From NCBI GenBank assembly GCA_905160935.1, contig CAJHZI010000438.1, positions 261,001 through 325,000 of the forward strand: DNA of 64,000 nt. Reading direction: 5' to 3'. Every line of letters starts with the position of its first letter. The stretch's first letter is position 1. Below, one piece after another: positions 11,931 through 22,813 of the stretch. This DNA comes from Enchytraeus crypticus (Eukaryota; Annelida; Clitellata; Enchytraeida; Enchytraeidae). The notes beneath the pieces are model-generated. The model was not told the DNA's origin, searched no databases, and saw nothing but the letters and a program-made list of their open reading frames with translations. A program made the translations under genes and the position numbers.

Positions 11931-12155
11931 TAATAAAGGTCTAAGAGGGGAATGTCTATTAAACGAGGTCATAGAAGGTAGAATGTAAGGGAAAAATAGG
12001 CAGAGGCAGGCCGAGATTGGGCATGTTAGATGATTTAAAGATCCACTCATATGTGGTCATGAAGCGGAAAGCGGAAGACAGAGAAGAGTGGAGGCGTTAT
12101 ATACCATGGACCTGCTAGTAGGCAGTGCACTAAGAGAGAGAGAGAGAGAGAGAAG
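11930..12155 (+). mobile_element. LINE 3'-end fragment with (GA)n tail
   Basis: Closely matches 19355-19557. It has the coding remnant for the Arg/Gly-rich C-terminal segment and MLDDLKIHSYVVMK, then hairpin CTGCT-AGTA-GGCAG, then GTGCACTA and (GA)n. Confidence 0.8.
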
Positions 12156-12884
12156 AAAATGTATTTTATCGTTTTGCATGACCTCAGGTTTGAACCGGGA
12201 AACTGGTTAGATGAAATCATTACAGAAGACAGCAACCCAATTAAATGTCTTTAAATACTTTCAAACACTAAATCCTGTTCTCACAATGTTTCTATTTCTA
12301 ATTTAGTTTCCTAGAATATTAATGATCTAAAGAGAACTTGAAGAGAAAGGGAGAATTGAAGTTCTAAAGGAGAAGACAACTTTTACGCCACCATATTCTT
12401 TCCAATGAGAAATAAGAAACAATGACCCATAGAATATCAATTTGAAAATTAAATATGAAGCAACGGTTATGCATAAATTTACACCTCCCTTCAATTTTAA
12501 GTTCAAATTGAGAAAAGAACAGCTATACCCTTCCATGGATACCTTCGTTAAATATTAGGTTGGGCAGCTATTACCCCTGATCTAAAATGTCCCAAGTCTC
12601 TTCATGACGTCACAGAAAGTGAAGATAACAGACAAGAAAAGTCAATGTTAATCTGACGCTTTACATCTAACACTGAAAATGATGTTTTGAATCCTCTTTC
12701 GTTCTCAAATGCAGTGGGTTAAGTAATCAGGAAAATTTCTAATTCTTCTATACAGGTATAGTCAAGAAAAAAATGAACGAAGTGGGTACAAACTCTTTGC
12801 AAAATCATCGCAGCTCTTTGTGGTATTTTCTTATCGTAAGAATTTGAAAAATAGTAAACTGTTCTGTAGTGGCATGCCTGTAAA
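12156..12884. other. Non-coding stretch
   Basis: AT-rich unique DNA. I see no credible gene. Confidence 0.5.
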
Positions 12885-13045
12885 TGTGTGTGTATTGATA
12901 AGTGTTTATGTTTGTATAAGTGTGTGTTTGTATAAGTGTGTGTATGTATGTGTGTATGTGTGTGCATGTATGTGTGAGTGTTTGAGTGTGTGTGAGTGTG
13001 TGTGTGTGAGTGTGTGTGAGTGTGTGTGTGTGTGTGTGTGTGTTT
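12885..13045. repeat. (TG)n microsatellite, interrupted
   Basis: TGTG runs interrupted by GAGTG and TATG. The overlapping open frames on both strands are repeat artefacts. Confidence 0.9.
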
Positions 13046-13239
13046 CTTTTTTTGGTGAATACCGTGTCATCGATTGAAGTGAACGTTGCAACATAATATG
13101 AGCTAAAAATAAATATTTTATCATTAATTAATCTGCTGCTGTCACTTTTTCGTAATTTTCTTCTATACATTCCCCTAAACATAATATAATTATCTTTAAC
13201 TATAGAGTGCGTCATTTTTTCTCTATTTGTTCGACCATC

Positions 13240-13278
13240 TCTTTCTCTATCTGTCTCTTTCTAATGCAATCTCTTTCC

Positions 13279-13316
<38 letters not shown>

Positions 13317-13479
13317 TTCTCTCTCTTTCTCTATTGTACTACTATCGTGAATGATAAATCTAGAATATTTCTGAGCTCAAGTAATAATGATGCATCGGCC
13401 GTGTAATAGCCTGTCCTACCACTGGTACCACATTCATATCTCTCTCTCTCTCTCACTATCTCTTTCTCTTTCTCACACA

Positions 13480-13515
<36 letters not shown>

Positions 13516-13880
13516 GTTTGTCGCTCATTCCTCCTCTGTTGTTCTTTTATTCTCGCTTGATGGCAGGTTATAAATCGTTGTCTTTATCTCACTCTTTTTG
13601 TTAAACAAAATCAATCTAATTCTCTTTCACTCTTGTTTATGCAATCTTCTTCTATAGCTACTCTCTCCCTCTCTCTCCCTCTCTCTCTCTCCCTCTATCT
13701 ATCTCTCTCTCAATCACGCTCTCTTTTCTTTCTTTCTCTTTCTCTTTCTATCTCTTTCTCACACACTCTCTCTTTGCCTCTTTCATACACTTCTTCTTTT
13801 ATTTTTTGCTCTCACTTTCGCTCTTTACTTTCTCTCTCTCTCTATCTATCTTTCTCTCTCCACGTCTGTCTACTTTTAGT
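13240..13880. repeat. Three (CT)n microsatellite blocks
   Basis: Pyrimidine tracts at about 13275-13340, 13438-13516 and 13660-13860 with TTTCTC interruptions. Open frames here are Ser/Leu or Arg/Glu runs. Confidence 0.9.
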
Positions 13881-14524
13881 CTCTCAGGAATGATTATCAA
13901 TTAATATTTGCATGAAATCCGCGTTCATCTTCATCATCAAGTCAAAGCCCTTCTTGCATAATTTATTCAGCCCCCGTATATCACAACATACGAAAAGATT
14001 CCCAATAGATAGAGCTCCAGTGGGCAGAAAAAATATTTCTTCTGGAACTTTCATGATTCTTTTTACAATCTTTTAAACGAATACTTGCATTTATTTATAT
14101 TAAACTATGAAAAAAAACCTTTTATCCCTCCCATGTTGGTCATTCGTGTATGTTCCTAATGTTAGGTAGTATCACTCTGGTTAAATAGCAGAATTAATTA
14201 AGACACAAAATACTCCTATACAAGCTGCTATGGAATCCATGTCTTCGTCAAACCAGAGGATTCTCTGACCTGAGGAAACGTGATATCTGAGGTGAATTCC
14301 CCTTGCTATTATCTATTATTTCTGATTAGTCGCCTCTAGCATCAAGTTCAGTTTTCTTTACGTCCAGACCACTGAAGACTAAATCAAACGTCTACCGGAT
14401 GTGTCGCGAGATGCTGTCAGACAGGATGAAGCAAATGGAAAGCTATTTGAGGAGTCATTTATTTCTATATCTAAAGCCAACATCAGATTCTGCAGTTCGG
14501 TGCAAGGTTGGTTTGATTCGCGAG
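13881..14524. other. Non-coding stretch
   Basis: Unique DNA. I found no gene or recognised element. Confidence 0.5.
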
Positions 14525-14660
14525 ATGAAAGCTGGTAAAGCTAATTTTAACGTCAGTTGCTTCACTTGAAAGCGTTAACAGTGACGGGCGAGCCCACACA
14601 CTGATCCGAGATGGAATATCTTACCAACATCGCCACTGGCTCCAGCCACTTTTAAGGTAT
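14525..14660 (-). mobile_element. SINE family B copy
   Basis: On the plus strand it reads AAAGCTGGTAAAGCTAATTT, the core TTAACGTCAG, then GTGACGGGCGAGCCC and GCCACTGGCTCCAGCC, the far end of the family B head. The B-box region is partly deleted. Confidence 0.7.
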
Positions 14661-15004
14661 ATAATGCACTTATATGCATTATGAATTTTATGGACTGCCA
14701 TAAAATTACATGATTTTATTTTTACATGATAATCTACATGTATGTCATCAATTATGGACTACAGTCTATATGTTAATCTAAGCTTATATAATGAATTGCA
14801 TCCTGGATCATAATCTACATAATGTTTACCATAATAATGCATGTTACAGCGTCCTGGGATCGGTTGTAAGGATTCCTTGGACTGTTCTGTAGTGAACTTG
14901 AAGATAATAATATATTCCTTATAAAATTTAGACCCAGGGGCGTCCCCCCTAGAGCAACACCGCATGTACACCTGCTTCGATACCCCGTGGCCAAACTCAT
15001 GATG

Positions 15005-15022
15005 AGCCTTTTTCGAGAGAGG

Positions 15023-15068
<46 letters not shown>

Positions 15069-15235
15069 AAGAGAGAGAGAGAGAGGGAGAGAGAGAGAGA
15101 GAAAAAGAGAGAGAGAGAGAGAGAAAGAAAGAGAGAGAGAGAGAGGGAGAGAGAGAGAGAGACAGAGAGGGAGAGAGACATAGAGAAACATTAAGAAAAA
15201 GAGAGAGAGAGAAAGAGAGAGAGAGAGATTATCGT
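15005..15235. repeat. (GA)n microsatellite, 230 bp
   Basis: GAGAGA with AAAG and GGGAG interruptions. The tract is purine-only over most of its length. Confidence 0.95.
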
Positions 15236-15334
15236 TTCTATTTATAGAATGAAAGCTAAATATAATATAGCTTACTATTTGAATGTTTTGACAGCTTCAA
15301 CTATGTAAAATCTTTAGTGTGAAAAAGTCATATC

Positions 15335-15432
15335 AAATCACAACACCACAGCGCCACTAGCGAATAAATCCTTCATTCGTCGCATCACATCAGAACACCT
15401 CAGCGCCACTAGCGAGTAAATCCTTCATTACT
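15335..15432. repeat. Tandem duplication around CAGCGCCACTAGCGA
   Basis: Two copies of a roughly 50-bp block, each with CAGCGCCACTAGCGA followed by TAAATCCTTCATT. The function is unknown. Confidence 0.75.
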
Positions 15433-15714
15433 CAAGTCGAACCTTTGACAGATTCGAGGATTAACTTGTCGTAACTTTGAGGGATCAGCCCTATCTGCGG
15501 GATCAATAACTTGTTGAGTGCCGTTAGAATAGAAATGTCATTTCATCGCGTGTATCCGTGGATACAGCCAACAACAGTTTAGCTTTAGAACTTGACGTCC
15601 TTGGACAGTGACTTCAATTCCTCTCCAGCACGATTGTCCATGTAATCAGAGAAATGAAAGTCCGAACAATCTAAGAGATACTGAAAGCACTTAGGAATAT
15701 AGTGACTTTAAGTA

Positions 15715-15765
15715 TTGCATGACGTCCCTGACTTCATCCTTGGACGAGGAAATGGACGTTAAACC

Positions 15766-15816
<51 letters not shown>
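15715..15816 (+). mobile_element. SINE family A copy with (ATT)n tail
   Basis: Core GACGTCCCTGACTTCATCC, then GACGAGGAAATGGACG and TTAAACC, then about 50 bp of (ATT)n. Confidence 0.7.
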
Positions 15817-15818
<2 letters not shown>

Positions 15819-15819
15819 T

Positions 15820-16186
15820 GTTGTAATCCCAACCACACCTCGTGTTGTGCCCGTGTTTGGTGGGGACCATTACAGAATAGGGTAGCCGCAAACAAGCTGC
15901 TGCGTGTGCGTAAGAGGCGACTAAGACAGGAGCGGAGGGAGGCAGAGAAGACCAATCTCACTATGAAATGTTTCCCCAGGGTTAAATGGCAGTAAATCCA
16001 TTATAGAACTGAGGAAGGCAACGGGAAACCACATTAAATCTGAATCAAATTTGAGAATAGGGCATAGCCATCGGTAGGATTTAACTCGTTAATCGATGGT
16101 GTGCTATTTATGGGTCATAAAAAGCAACATGTGAATAGGAATATGTACCTTGAACCTGCTACTTGGTAGAACACTAGAGAGTAAGA

Positions 16187-16218
<32 letters not shown>
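15820..16218 (+). mobile_element. LINE-related 3' element (family G), longest copy
   Basis: Carries GAGGAAGGCAACGGGAAACC, matched in reverse at about 33545-33570, and ends ACCTTGAACCTGCTACTTGG, then TAGAACACTAGAGAG and (GA)n. Shorter minus-strand copies are at 33378-33570, 62250-62350 and 63060-63235. Confidence 0.6.
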
Positions 16219-16219
<1 letters not shown>

Positions 16220-16221
<2 letters not shown>

Positions 16222-17460
16222 AGAGATATTCGTCAATATATATGCAAATAATTATGTGCATCTTATTCTTATTGATTCTGCAGAATTCTATGATTCTACT
16301 CTTGCACAATGACACGAACTCAGATTCGACGATTATACTATTATTTAATAATATTACACTATTCCAAAATTCAACTTATTATTTAGTAAGTTAACGATCA
16401 CACTATTCAAATGACCTATAAGATTTTATGATTTAGCCGAGCATCATAGGTTAGATTTTAAAACACTTAAGACTTCAATACTTTAATTCTCCTAGCTCTT
16501 ATCATTTTTCTGAAACATGTGTATCTTAATCGACCAAACAAGCCCTTCAAATTACAGAGACTTGATTTAAAACTCCATGGGGCAGGTTTCCAACTGATTT
16601 ATTACTATGATAATTATGGATTATTATGTTTACTTATTTATTAAACTTCAGTTATTTATTTAATTAATCTGCACTTACTTCGCAGTGCATTATTTGCACA
16701 TTAATTTAGACCCAATATGAAATGAAGATATTCTTTATACCTATAAGTTGCACACACGACACACCGCACGTGTTTACAGAGTGGCCCTGCTTAGTGGCTA
16801 TTCTTGAAGTAGTCATTTTTCCTGCTCTTCTTCATGGTTATTTTAAACCACTGCCTTTTGATAGCGTATCAATTGCAGCCGAAGAGGATTTAAGATTAAC
16901 CTTCCATCACCATGATGTTTATGTTCAAACCTGTCATCATACAGTCCTACAAAGTGATCGCCCATTCAAGAACTAATCTAGCCTAAAGTTACCTGACAGT
17001 CTACCTCTATATTAACAGTCTCCATTACCTAATAGGCTATACTAAGTGAAATAAATAAGGGTACATTTTAAGCTACAAATCTTGCTGAAGGTTGCACGTA
17101 TAATTCTGAATCTGTAGAAGCCGATGATGACTACACTAAATTTATCTGATCGACTGAGTGATCTGTATCTGGGATTTCCCGAACCCATGACTTTCGGGAC
17201 TTTCCGGAACTCTCGATCCTGTACCCTCGGACTTACGAAATTCCCGGACCTCGCGGAATCGCTTAGAGGAAGAGGATTATAATAGAGCGAGAGTCCTGAA
17301 ATGAGCGAGAGATGAACCGAGAGATTTGTTGAATTGAGGTCAGAGTGACTGCACCATCTGCTGCGACACTCTGCTTCCACTGACTGATTGATTGATCGAT
17401 TGATTGATTTCATGATTGGTTCACTGAGACAATCTTCTGTCAACAGTCTAGAGACGAGCA
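16220..17460. other. Non-coding stretch
   Basis: AT-rich DNA. An 84-codon frame at 16722-16976 (+) shows no recognisable motif and I do not call it. Confidence 0.5.
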
Positions 17461-17464
17461 GTGA

Positions 17465-17494
17465 TAGAGAGAGAGAGAGAGATAGAGAGATAGA

Positions 17495-17551
<57 letters not shown>

Positions 17552-17668
17552 GAGCAGTGAAGGAGAGAGAGAGTTAGAGAGAGAAGAGAGAGATATATAT
17601 ACACAGAGAAAGAGAGTGACAGAGAGAAAGAGAGAATGCAACTAAGAGAGGGAGAGAGAAAGGGATAT

Positions 17669-17742
<74 letters not shown>
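17465..17742. repeat. (GA)n-(TA)n-(GA)n compound microsatellite
   Basis: GA tracts at about 17467-17560 and 17708-17742 flank a (TA)n tract at about 17662-17710. Confidence 0.95.
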
Positions 17743-17748
<6 letters not shown>

Positions 17749-17800
17749 TAGAATTGATTCTAAGGCAGGCCCGATTTTCACACATTAATTTTGAACTCTT

Positions 17801-17810
17801 ATGCAGAATC
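17801..17810 (+). repeat. LINE target-site duplication, left copy
   Basis: ATGCAGAATC, repeated exactly at 19558-19567 on the other side of the LINE. Confidence 0.8.
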
Positions 17811-19557
17811 TGATATGATAGAAGAGTGAGATCAGATCTATTATACCAGGAAGTCAGGATATTAACAAGAACAGATAAAGAAAAGAAAAAGAAAGGAGAT
17901 GCAAAGAACATTAGTATAATGGGTAAAGATGAGGAATTGAAGACCGAGTTGGAAGAAGTAAAAGAAAGATGGAGAGACTATGTAGAGGAATTGTATGATA
18001 AGGCTGGTTAACCAGTTCAGGAGGATTTTAAAATAAAAGAAGAAAATATCATAGAAAACGATAAAAGGGGCCCCGATTTAATGAAGGAGGAAATTTATTC
18101 TCCAATTAACAGTATGAAGAAGGGGAATGCAGCCGGAATAGATGAAATCTCAACAGAATTCTTGAAAAGTTGGAAGGAGAAACACTCAATAAGTTAATGG
18201 AGGTATGTATGGAAGTGTACAATACAGGTATATGGCCAGACGACTTTACCAAGTAAGTGATGATCCCAATTCCCAAAAAAGCCAATGCTGTGGAGTGTTC
18301 GGATTATAGAACAATCAGTTTAATACCTCATGCATCGAAGATCTTATTAAAGATAGTAAATAATCGCATTCAGCCGAAAGCAGAGATGATACTGAGCAAG
18401 ACACAATTTGGTTTTAGAAAAGGATGCGGCACAAGAGAAGCAATAGGGGTAATGCGGGTTCTTTGTGAAAGAAGCTTAGAATATGTAAGTGACGTTTTTG
18501 TATGCTTTGTAGACTTCGAGAAGGCCTTTGACAGGATTGATTGGATAACGATGATGAATATCTAGAAAAGAATAGGAATTGAATGGAGAGACAGAAGACT
18601 AATTTTGAACTTGTACATGAATCAAAGAGCAGTAATCAAAATCCAACAAGAATATTCAGAAGAAGGCGAAGTAGGACAAGGTTGTAGCATCTCGCCGCTG
18701 CTGTTTAACATTTACGCTGAGGCAATGATGGAGGAAGTCATGGAAGACTTGGAAGGAATAAAAGTAGGAGGGAATTTGTTACAAGATGTACGATTTGCAG
18801 ATGACCAAGGAATGGTAGCGGGAAGCGAGATTGGACTGCAGAAGATAATGGATAGGCTGAATGATACGGCATTGAGATATGACATTAAGATTAATATAAA
18901 AAAGACCAAGGTTATGAGAGTGTAAAATAATAAAGGTGAAGTTAATATCACAATAAATGGTACGAAATTAGAACAGGTAAGGAGTTTCAATTATTTGGGT
19001 CATACTATAATCGATGATGGGCAGTGTGAGACGGAAATATGCAGTAGGATTGCACAAGCAAAAGCGGCCTTTGATAGTAGAAAAGAACTATTAACAAAAA
19101 GTCTAAAAAAAGACACAAAGATAAAGCAAGTGTAAACTTTGGTTTGGACCACGCTATTGTATGGATGTGAAACATGGACCTTAAGGAAGGAAGATATCAG
19201 GAAACTAGAGGCATTGGAAATGTGGATTTGGAGAAGAATGGAGAGGATTAGCTGGACTCAAAAGGTACAAATGAGTAAGTCCTGGAGAGAGTTAGCACAG
19301 ATAGACAGTTGATAAATGTATTAAGAAATAGGAAGAAGAGTTGGATAGGACACATTCTAAGGGGGGAAGGTCTATTACAAGAGGTCATAGAAGGTAGAAT
19401 GGAAGGAAAAAGAGGCAGGGGTAGGCGGAGATTAGGTATGTTAGATGATTTAAAGACCCACTCATATGTGGAAATGAAGAGGAAGGCGGAAGACAGAGAA
19501 GAGTGGAGGCGTTATATACCATGGACCTGCCAGTAGGCAGTGCACTAAAAGAGAGAG
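17811..19557 (+). mobile_element. 5'-truncated LINE (non-LTR retrotransposon), dead
   Basis: Encodes the C-terminal part of a LINE ORF2-type protein. Reverse transcriptase motifs follow in order: SDYRTISLIP, KTQFGFRKGCGTREA, a VDFEKAFDRID block, GCSISPLLFNIY, the catalytic FADDQG (canonical FADD), then YGCETWTLRKED and the C-terminal GHILRGEG to GMLDDLK. The frame is broken by stops near 18009, 18563 and 18923 and by shifts, so no intact enzyme remains. The endonuclease half is missing. The element ends with a CTGCC-AGTA-GGCAG hairpin, GTGCACTA and a short GA tail. It is flanked by the 10-bp direct repeat ATGCAGAATC (17801-17810 and 19558-19567), the expected target-site duplication, which fixes both ends. 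I do not assign it to a clade. Confidence 0.9.
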
Positions 19558-19567
19558 ATGCAGAATC
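19558..19567 (+). repeat. LINE target-site duplication, right copy
   Basis: ATGCAGAATC directly after the GA tail. Confidence 0.8.
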
Positions 19568-20484
19568 ATAAAATTTCTTTATCTCTCATTATTTTTTCTA
19601 CAGTTGTCTCTCAAACGTCACATTATTTACTAACTCTATTTTCACACACGAACATACGGGCTAATTACTTGAGCGCATAAAAGCGAGCGCCTATAGTTTT
19701 TAAAATTACGGTAGGAATCCACAAATTGTTTGACAAAAAATCAATAGGATAAGAATCTCCAATGCTTCCTCCTTCAAAGGGATATTACATATAGTCGTCA
19801 TGAGAGGCATATTACACTTAGCCGTTCATGTAAGACAAAATGGCGTTGAGGTTGTTTCCCAGTGTCATTCTTATTAAGTTCTGCTATATTCTTATCATTG
19901 ACACAATTTATGATAAGTTCTTATCTTTGACAGAGTATACAATAAACTAATTCTTTATTAAATCTCCTTTGTTAACAGAACGTTTCTTAAGCATATATTA
20001 TATATCTAATTGAAAATCTCCACACTAATCTCGAGAAGTCTCTTTCAATTATTTCGCTATGTAGCACAATGACGACACTTTGCAGCAGATGTTGCCAACG
20101 ATTGAATTATCCTGATAAGTTGCTTACGTCATGTCTTCTCTTCAAGACAATTTAAATTCTGAAATTTAAAGTGACGTCCCGAAAATTTAATATAAACTGT
20201 GAATCGTGTAACTTTTCGTGTCCGACCTTTAGTTTCCAGATTCCAAAGTGAATCTAGAATAAAGTAGAATAATGGCTTCTGTGTGATTGAAGTTCGTCTG
20301 ATCCAGGCCGTTTTTAGCCTAATTAAATTTAGCGAATATACATGTAGAATGATGTCGACTAGATTGTTTGTGAGACGAATTAATTTTTAGTTTAGTAATC
20401 CTATGCTTACTAGTTTAGGTCTATTTATAAGTGGACCTACAGCGAGTTTTTTTTAATCTAAATCATTTTTATAAGTCTCTACAT
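19568..20484. other. Non-coding stretch
   Basis: AT-rich unique DNA. I see no gene. Confidence 0.5.
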
Positions 20485-20517
20485 GTATATATTAGAGATG
20501 GGTATTTTATGAATTCC

Positions 20518-20735
20518 TGAGTTCGGGTTCGGTTCGGTTCATTGAAAATGAAAGTTCGGTTCGGTTGGGGTCGGCTAGCAGTTGACAATGAGAGTTCGGT
20601 TCGGTTCGTTGAAAATGAAAGTTCGGCTCGGTTCGGGTTCGGTTCTAACAAAGGTTCCGGTTCAGTTGGGGTTCGGCTTGCTTTCCAACTCGCAAGAGTT
20701 CGATTTGAGTTCGAAATGGTTTGGTTTGGATAATT
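20518..20735 (+). repeat. Left GGTTCG subterminal array
   Basis: Repeats of GTTCGGTTCGG with spacers such as TTGAAAATGAAA, lying inside the left end of the hAT-like element. Confidence 0.8.
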
Positions 20736-20944
20736 TTGCAGTTGTTTAACTTTACCTATAACAATCATGGCATGACAAACATGTTTAAAATGGTTTATGA
20801 TAAATGTGCTTAAAAATTCATTAAGTCATAGTAGCTACCACATTTTTTCACCTGGGTAAAAATATGACGATGAAAAACGGCGAGAAGTGGTATTTATTTC
20901 TGTACATTTCTTAAAATATAGTAAGTTGACCAACAAAAAGTAAA

Positions 20945-21190
20945 AAAAAGTAAACACGCATTACAGTGAAATGATCAACTATGTCGATATCTGTCACTTT
21001 TTAATACCACATGTTTAAACCGTTGGGCAATTTAGTCCAATTTCCGTTTGGCCAGTCCAGTGAATGTCCGAGATGTTACTCTCAGATCAGCGCTGCCGGG
21101 ATTCGAACCCACGAGGGTTCAATTCACCTCAGGATCTGTCATTTAAAATTTCATGACGTTACCCCTACGCAATTAAGACATTCTATAATG
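20945..21190 (-). mobile_element. SINE family C copy nested in the hAT-like element
   Basis: The plus strand shows the reverse complement of the family: AAACACGCATTACAGTGAAA at the tail side, then GGGATTCGAACCCACGAGGG (B box on minus), ending TTAAGACATTC. Confidence 0.8.
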
Positions 21191-21245
21191 ATCATATGAT
21201 TAATGTTATACTTTATTATTACTTTATTAATGATTATACTTTATT

Positions 21246-21535
21246 TTAAAGTTTTTTTTATCACTATAGGCCTATATATTAGATGCGTTTATAATTAAGT
21301 GGAAATGTCTTGGATAAAATTTGATCTAATATTTCAGTGGCAAATGTTAATAATATAGATATTTAGCTTTATTATTGTATCTGAAATATTCTTCTTGATT
21401 ACAACGACAACGAGCAAATAGAATGCTTCATCAATTTTTAAAGTTTTTTTTATCACTATAGGCCTATATATTAGATACGTTTATAATTACGTGGAAATGT
21501 CTTGGATAAAATTTGATCTAATATTTCAGAGACAA
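21246..21535. repeat. 98-bp direct duplication
   Basis: Two near-identical blocks (about 21246-21343 and 21436-21533) containing CACTATAGGCCTATATATTA and AATGTCTTGGATAAAATTTG, about 190 bp apart. Confidence 0.85.
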
Positions 21536-21689
21536 AATGCAATTTATTAACATAAAAATGTCAAATAAAGATGATTTGGTAAACACGTGTACTTCCATAG
21601 AAAAATGATCATAATATAAACCGTCTGCTATCAACTATTTTGATACATTGTCCCACTGTCAAGTGCGTAAATCAAATAATGTTTAGGAA

Positions 21690-22046
21690 GATTGCTATAT
21701 TTTATCTCTGATATTGCCAGTTATATCTGGAATTCTCTTCCATCCAATCTTCGGAAATCTTCATTTGAAGCACATCGGCCTTTGCTTCCCTATGAGCAGT
21801 TCCATAAGCAGTTGAAGACCTATCTTTTCCATCTCTCTTTTCCATCCAGTGTCCATGAGCAGCGACCTGCGCCTAAACCTCCTTTTCTTTAATTCCCTTT
21901 ACTTTGGACTGATTATCTGGATTTTGGAATTTTCACCGTTTTTGGACTTTCTTTTTGCTTGCCGGCTTGATTTTGTCTCAATAGTGCTCGATGTTGTCAT
22001 TGATGACTGTAGCACTCCAATTGTTGTTATCATTATTATCAACTGA
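21690..22046 (+). mobile_element. LINE family D 3' end nested in the hAT-like element
   Basis: Encodes IWNSLPSNLRKSSF, then LKTYLFHLSF, the C-terminal signature of CR1/L2-type LINE ORF2 proteins. The 3' end has an AGTGCT...AGCACT pairing before an AT-rich (TTA-type) tail. Related copies lie at 40376-40525, 49735-49935 and 63375-63605. Confidence 0.7.
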
Positions 22047-22604
22047 CCAGTAATAAGCTTCATAATTTACCTTAGGGTTTCAAATTTGAAACTCTCAGAT
22101 CAATTATGAAGTTACGAAAACAGTTATGAAATTATTGCATTGCTTTGGTGCAAAATTATTTACTACAGATAGTCTTAACACATGTAGGATGTCATATATA
22201 ATTATTTGTAAATCTGGCTGCATAAATATTAAGTTAGCACACTAAAATTAGAAAAAATTCATAATTTGAATTTAACAAGAACAAATCCATCTAGATTGAA
22301 TCAAGCATTTTCAGATTTTTATGGAATACTCTCACCACTTTTGCCTCTTTGGTGTTAATCTTCATTCCATATTTCAATGCCGTATCATTCAGACTATCCA
22401 TTATCTTCTGTAGGCCCGTCTCGCTTCCCGCTACCATTCCTTTGTACCGCTACCATTTTAGAATTTGTGTCGGAACCAGTCCTACCTGAATATATTCTGT
22501 TAGATACTGTAAGACATGTAAATGAAAAAACTAATATATATTTATATTGTTCTTATTATCTTTATTTAATGTCAGGCTGTGAAGAAGAAAGCAACTACAA
22601 CAGT

Positions 22605-22797
22605 TTGGTTCAGTTCGGTTTAGACGAAGTCTTTTTTCAGGTTCGGTTCGGGTTCGACCATATTCTGGGTTCGGGTTCGTTTCGGTTCGGCCAGAGTCTG
22701 GGTTCGGGTTCGGTTAGAGTCTGTGTTCGAGTTCGGTTCGGTTCGATCAAAATTCTAGATTTTAGGGTTCGGTTCGGTTCGGGTTCGGTTCGATTCC
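22605..22797 (+). repeat. Right GGTTCG subterminal array
   Basis: GGTTCGGTTCG and GGGTTCGGGTTCG variants up to the terminal CCCATCTCCA. The overlapping 196-codon frame at 22377-22967 is produced by this array and is not a gene. Confidence 0.8.
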
Positions 22798-22813
22798 CAT
22801 CTCCAGTATATTT

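Larger units (their letters stand above)
20493..22805. mobile_element. hAT-like non-autonomous DNA transposon
   Basis: The left end reads TAGAGATGGG and the right end CCCATCTCCA, a 10-bp terminal inverted repeat with one mismatch. The 8 bp outside are GTATATAT (20485-20492) and GTATATTT (22806-22813), a 7-of-8 match consistent with the 8-bp target duplication known for hAT transposons. The TAGAGATGGG terminus also resembles the hAT consensus. Both ends carry GGTTCG-type arrays (about 20518-20735 and 22605-22795), in the same strand sense rather than inverted. The interior holds a family C SINE, a second LINE's 3' end and a 98-bp direct duplication. No transposase frame is visible. The assignment to hAT is inference from ends and target site. 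Confidence 0.65.
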
